DNA from: Firmicutes bacterium UBA1440
GTDB lineage: Bacteria; Bacillota; Clostridia; Peptostreptococcales; Anaerovoracaceae
Length of the DNA: 8,910 nucleotides
NCBI GenBank assembly: GCA_002329565.1
Contig: DCTM01000013.1
Location: forward strand, 199-9,108
Reading direction: 5' to 3'
Shown here: one piece after another, positions 5,813 to 8,910 of the stretch
How positions within the stretch are numbered: position 1 is the stretch's first letter
Layout of the letters: every line of letters starts with the position of its first letter
Notes under the pieces: generated by a model
Told to the model about the DNA's origin: nothing
Databases searched by the model: none
The model's input: only the letters and a program-made list of their open reading frames with translations
Made by a program: the position numbers and the translations under genes

Positions 5813-6961
5813 TTATCTTATGTAGACCTTTTCCAAACGCAAGCCGAATCCTGAGGTAATTTCGTAGTGAAGTGTTCCCGAAGCCTCAGCTATTTGTTCG
5901 GGAGTGATTGTAAGCTTACCGTCCGAACCCATGAGTATGACTGTATCGCCCACCGCCACATCAGGGATATCAGTAACGTCTATCATGCACTGATCCATGC
6001 AAATACTGCCTCTGACAGGAGCGTAATGCCCGTTGACAATCATTACAGCCTTCGGTGAATAGATACGCGGATATCCGTCAGAATATCCCACCGGAACGGT
6101 AGCAATCACTCTATCCTTTTCTGTCACATAGCGGCGTCCGTAGCTGATTCCGGCGCCTGCAGGAACAGTCTTGAGATGTACAATGCGCGCCTTGACGGAC
6201 ATTGCCGGACGCAGAACCGGATACTTTGTAACCTCATCCGACGGATAGAGTCCGTGCATGATAACGCCGAGACGGACGACTTCGTAGTGTGCATCTTTGA
6301 TATCGAGGATGGCCGCACTGTTTGCAAAAATTCTCGGAGGAACATCGAATCCCGAGTTCCGTAATGCGGTGCAAAAGGCATCAAATCGACTGTGCTGCAA
6401 TGCTGCGTAAGCCTTATCGGTCTCGTCGGCAGTGGCAAAGTGAGAGAAGATACCTTTTATTTTAAGGTTAGGCAACTGCATTATCTTGCCAATCTCTTTT
6501 ACGCTTTCGGCAATCAATTCGTCATTGTATGTCAAAAATCCGATTCTGCCCATACCTGTGTCGAGTGCGATATATATGCCTGCCGTTTTGCCCGCTTTGA
6601 CGGCATCATCAGATAAAGCTTTTGCATAATCATATGAGGATACCGCCGGATCAATCCTTTTTTCAATAACGGTCTCGTTCGATTCCGGTAACATCACGCC
6701 GAGCACAAAGATTTGCGCGTCGTCATAAATGTCGCGCAATTTAATTGCCTCCGGCAAGGTCGCGACCGCGAACGAATTTATTCCGTTCTCACGCAATACC
6801 TCGCTTGCCGCCACAGCGCCGTGCCCGTAGGCATCCGCTTTTATGACTCCGATAATTCCCGTCTCACTGCTTAGTGTTTTCTTAATCTCTTTAATATTGT
6901 AGTCAATACAGTTTAAATCGATTTCGACCCAAGCAGGCCTTACAGTTTTTTGTTGATCCAT
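5813..6961 (-). CDS. alr: Alanine racemase
   Basis: 382 residues, the usual length. It is a fold-type III PLP enzyme that interconverts L- and D-alanine, supplying D-Ala for peptidoglycan. In sporeformers an alanine racemase can also be associated with the spore. Motifs: AWVEIDLNCIDYN at 10-22, the PLP lysine in VIKADAYGHG (39-48, Lys41), DTGMGRIGF (134-142), VRLGVIMHGLYP (229-240), catalytic Tyr274 in GISYGRRY (271-278), VGYSDGYPR (291-299) and SICMDQCMIDVTD (319-331). The C-terminus keeps the ITSGFGLRLEKVYIR form instead of the common RVPRxY ending. The start at 6961 is supported by AAGGAGAGGTG upstream. The 63-base gap to purA is very AT-rich (about 7000-7024) and might hold a promoter, but I found no convincing -35/-10 pair. 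Confidence 0.95.
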   Translation of the reverse strand: MDQQKTVRPAWVEIDLNCIDYNIKEIKKTLSSETGIIGVIKADAYGHGAVAASEVLRENGINSFAVATLPEAIKLRDIYDDAQIFVLGVMLPESNETVIEKRIDPAVSSYDYAKALSDDAVKAGKTAGIYIALDTGMGRIGFLTYNDELIAESVKEIGKIMQLPNLKIKGIFSHFATADETDKAYAALQHSRFDAFCTALRNSGFDVPPRIFANSAAILDIKDAHYEVVRLGVIMHGLYPSDEVTKYPVLRPAMSVKARIVHLKTVPAGAGISYGRRYVTEKDRVIATVPVGYSDGYPRIYSPKAVMIVNGHYAPVRGSICMDQCMIDVTDIPDVAVGDTVILMGSDGKLTITPEQIAEASGTLHYEITSGFGLRLEKVYIR

Positions 6962-7024
6962 TGCAGCACCTCTCCTTTCACATTGTGTTTGTTAAAGTGA
7001 TAAGTTTTATAATATAATTTTAAT

Positions 7025-8311
7025 TTATATCTTAGGTGTGCGGTAGATGATGTCTTTGCGGCCCGGTCCGTTCGATACCATTGTAATCGGGAATCCGATC
7101 AGCCGTTCAATTTCATCTACATAATCTTGCGCCTCACGCGGCAGTTCCTCAAATGCGCGAATTCCGCGGATATCGCAGTTCCAGCCTTTGAGTGTTTTTA
7201 ATACCGGTTTGGCTTTGTAGCATTCCGCTGTGTTGGGGAAATCTTCGGTTACTTTGCCGTCGATCTCGTAGCCGACGCAGATCGGAATTTCAGCGAGGTA
7301 ACCGAGCGGATCCAGCACAGTAAAGGCAACCTCAGTCGTACCCTGCATACGGCAACCGTACCGAGTTGCGACCGCATCGAACCAGCCGACACGACGCGGT
7401 CTGCCCGTGGTCGCACCGTACTCGCCTCCGTCGCCGCCTCTCCTCCGCAGTTCCTCGGCCTCTTCCCCAAAGATTTCGGACACGAACGGTCCTGCTCCGA
7501 CGGCGCTCGAATATGCCTTTACTACAGTGATAATATCTTTGATTTCATACGGCGGCACTCCGGCGCCCACTGCTCCGTAAGCAGCAAGTGTTGAAGCGCT
7601 GGTGACCATCGGATAGATGCCGTGATCCGTATCCTTGAGCGCACCGAGCTGCCCCTCCAGTAAAATAGTTTTCCCTTCTTTAATTGCTTGATACATGTAT
7701 GCCGAGAGGTTGCACACATACGTTGCGATTTGCTCTCTGTATTCCACACAGGTACGGAACAATTCCTCTTCATCAAGCAACGGTTTGTGATATAAGTGCT
7801 CCAGAAGCACATTTTTCTGCACGCACGCCTGTGCGAGTTTATCCTTCAAAAATTCATCGTCAAACAGTTCGCATACCTGAAGGCCGATCTTCGCGTATTT
7901 GTCGGCATAAGTCGGTGCGATGCCCGATTTTGTGGAGCCGAATGACTTCCCGCCGAGACGCTCCTCTTCATAAGCATCAAGCAGGATGTGATAAGGCATC
8001 ACGACCTGAGCTCTGTCCGATATGAGCAGTTTCGGCAACGGCACGTTGCGCTCCCGCAAAGATTGCAATTCTCCCATCAGGATTGGAATGTTGAGTGCAA
8101 CCCCGTTTCCGAGCACGCTGACCGTATTCTCGTTGAACACACCCGACGGCAACATGTGCAGCGCAAACTTTCCGTAATCGTTTACGATAGTGTGTCCGGC
8201 ATTGCTGCCCCCCTGGAAACGCACAACGATATCCGCACTCTCCGCCAAGAGGTCTGTAATCTTTCCTTTTCCTTCATCGCCCCAATTGGCGCCAACAACT
8301 GCTTTAATCAT
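7025..8311 (-). CDS. purA: Adenylosuccinate synthetase
   Basis: 428 residues, the normal length. It joins IMP and aspartate using GTP, the first step from IMP to AMP, in the cytoplasm. The P-loop-like motif NWGDEGKGK (9-17; general base Asp12), RFQGGSNAGHT (31-41, His40) and GATTGRPRRVGWFD near the middle-right of the chain are all present, as is SNGPGRKD at the C-terminus. The usual Gln before Trp in the signature (QWGDEGKG) is Asn here. The start has AGGAGGG six bases upstream, and that SD overlaps the purB stop codon (TAG) 11 bases away, so purB and purA are surely co-transcribed and probably translationally coupled. Confidence 0.97.
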   Translation of the reverse strand: MIKAVVGANWGDEGKGKITDLLAESADIVVRFQGGSNAGHTIVNDYGKFALHMLPSGVFNENTVSVLGNGVALNIPILMGELQSLRERNVPLPKLLISDRAQVVMPYHILLDAYEEERLGGKSFGSTKSGIAPTYADKYAKIGLQVCELFDDEFLKDKLAQACVQKNVLLEHLYHKPLLDEEELFRTCVEYREQIATYVCNLSAYMYQAIKEGKTILLEGQLGALKDTDHGIYPMVTSASTLAAYGAVGAGVPPYEIKDIITVVKAYSSAVGAGPFVSEIFGEEAEELRRRGGDGGEYGATTGRPRRVGWFDAVATRYGCRMQGTTEVAFTVLDPLGYLAEIPICVGYEIDGKVTEDFPNTAECYKAKPVLKTLKGWNCDIRGIRAFEELPREAQDYVDEIERLIGFPITMVSNGPGRKDIIYRTPKI

Positions 8312-8322
8312 AAAAATCCCTC

Positions 8323-8910
8323 CTAAACTGTGATTTCGGCGACGATACGCTCCGTATCCTCCGCCGCAAGTATAGGCTTTATGACCCCGTTTAGAAACTC
8401 AGTTGTCTGTTCAATTGATCTTCCAATGTAATTTTCCGGCTTCATAACCTTCTGTAAAGCCTCTTCGCTTATATTAAAAGCGGGGTCGGCCGCAATCCTC
8501 GCAAGAAGATCGTTCGGCTTCCCTTCCTCTTTTACGATTTTGCCCGCCGCCAATGAATGCGTGCGGATTCTTTCGTGCAGTTCCTGCCGGTCTCCGCCGG
8601 CTTTTACTGCGTCCATCATGATGTTTTCTGTCGCCATAAACGGCAGCTCCTCCAAGAGGTGCTTTTCTATTACGCGCGGGTAAACTATCAATCCCGATGA
8701 TACATTCAGATAAAGCTCAAGAATGCCGTCTGTCGCAAGGAATGCTTCGCTGACGCTCAGCCTCTTGTTGGCGGAATCGTCGAGAGTGCGCTCAAACCAC
8801 TGCGTACTCGCCGTAATCGCCGGATTCATCGCATCGCTGATAACGTAATTCGCCAGCGCCGCCATCCGCTCCGAACGCATCGGGTTGCGCTTGTAGGCCA
8901 TCGCCGAGCT
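8323..8910 (-). CDS. purB: Adenylosuccinate lyase, C-terminal part (5' end outside window)
   Basis: The reading frame is open to the window edge, so 195 residues of the C-terminal part are present. The lyase removes fumarate from adenylosuccinate (giving AMP) and from SAICAR in purine synthesis. At the very edge SSAMAYKRNPMRSER, the fumarase/aspartase-superfamily signature loop with the catalytic serine, is read. The rest is the helical C-terminal domain, ending in ...AEITV. The Ala after Met in the signature and the PMRSER continuation resemble the longer, eukaryote-like PurB form often seen in Clostridia. It lies immediately upstream of purA, the preceding enzyme of the AMP branch. Confidence 0.95.
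   Translation of the reverse strand, partial: SSAMAYKRNPMRSERMAALANYVISDAMNPAITASTQWFERTLDDSANKRLSVSEAFLATDGILELYLNVSSGLIVYPRVIEKHLLEELPFMATENIMMDAVKAGGDRQELHERIRTHSLAAGKIVKEEGKPNDLLARIAADPAFNISEEALQKVMKPENYIGRSIEQTTEFLNGVIKPILAAEDTERIVAEITV

Noticed and set aside
6962..7024. AT-rich gap between purA and alr as a promoter
   Set aside because: Several TATAAT-like strings occur, but none has an acceptable -35 at the right distance, and AT-richness alone gives such strings by chance.
1..8910. Mobile elements, CRISPR array, tRNA or rRNA
   Set aside because: No transposase, terminal repeats, spaced direct repeats or RNA-gene signatures were found. The gene order reads as stable core chromosome.

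Overview
The window is ordinary chromosome from a spore-forming, anaerobe-type Bacillota, most likely class Clostridia. The evidence is a SpoIIR start, a SipL-type SPOCS/LysM protein (a clostridial coat-morphogenesis family absent from Bacillus subtilis), an IspE of the MEP isoprenoid pathway, strong GGAGG-type Shine-Dalgarno (SD) sites and a moderate base composition. I cannot name a genus. No mobile element, CRISPR array, rRNA or tRNA was seen.

Layout: every convincing gene is on the minus strand, so transcription runs from the right end to the left. In that order they are purB (5' end cut by the window edge), purA, alr, msrAB, tadA, a membrane-anchored Ig-like protein of unknown function, ispE, a SipL-like gene and spoIIR (only its first 39 codons). 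The right half (8910 to about 4793) is housekeeping metabolism: the purB-purA pair acts in AMP synthesis, alr supplies D-alanine for the wall, and msrAB repairs oxidised methionine. tadA makes the tRNA wobble inosine and is translationally coupled by an ATGA overlap to the Ig-like gene. The left part holds ispE and then two sporulation genes. No stretch of more than about 80 bases lacks a gene.

The most interesting material is in the small intergenic gaps on the left. A very good sigma-E-type promoter precedes the sipL-like gene. Between sipL and spoIIR lies a perfect 15-bp inverted repeat with a T-run, a terminator by form, whose 3' arm contains the spoIIR SD. A weaker sigma-F/G-like promoter lies across that hairpin and would start transcripts in its loop, leaving the SD free. 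Together these suggest that spoIIR is translated only from its own forespore transcript and not from mother-cell read-through. A second terminator sits directly before ispE, whose SD falls in a small GNRA-type hairpin loop. IspE also carries about 18 extra residues just after its catalytic Asp region, encoded by DNA with a perfect 9-bp inverted repeat.

Protein family calls rest on motifs read by eye. The promoter and RNA-structure arguments are inference from pattern and known sigma-factor consensus sequences.
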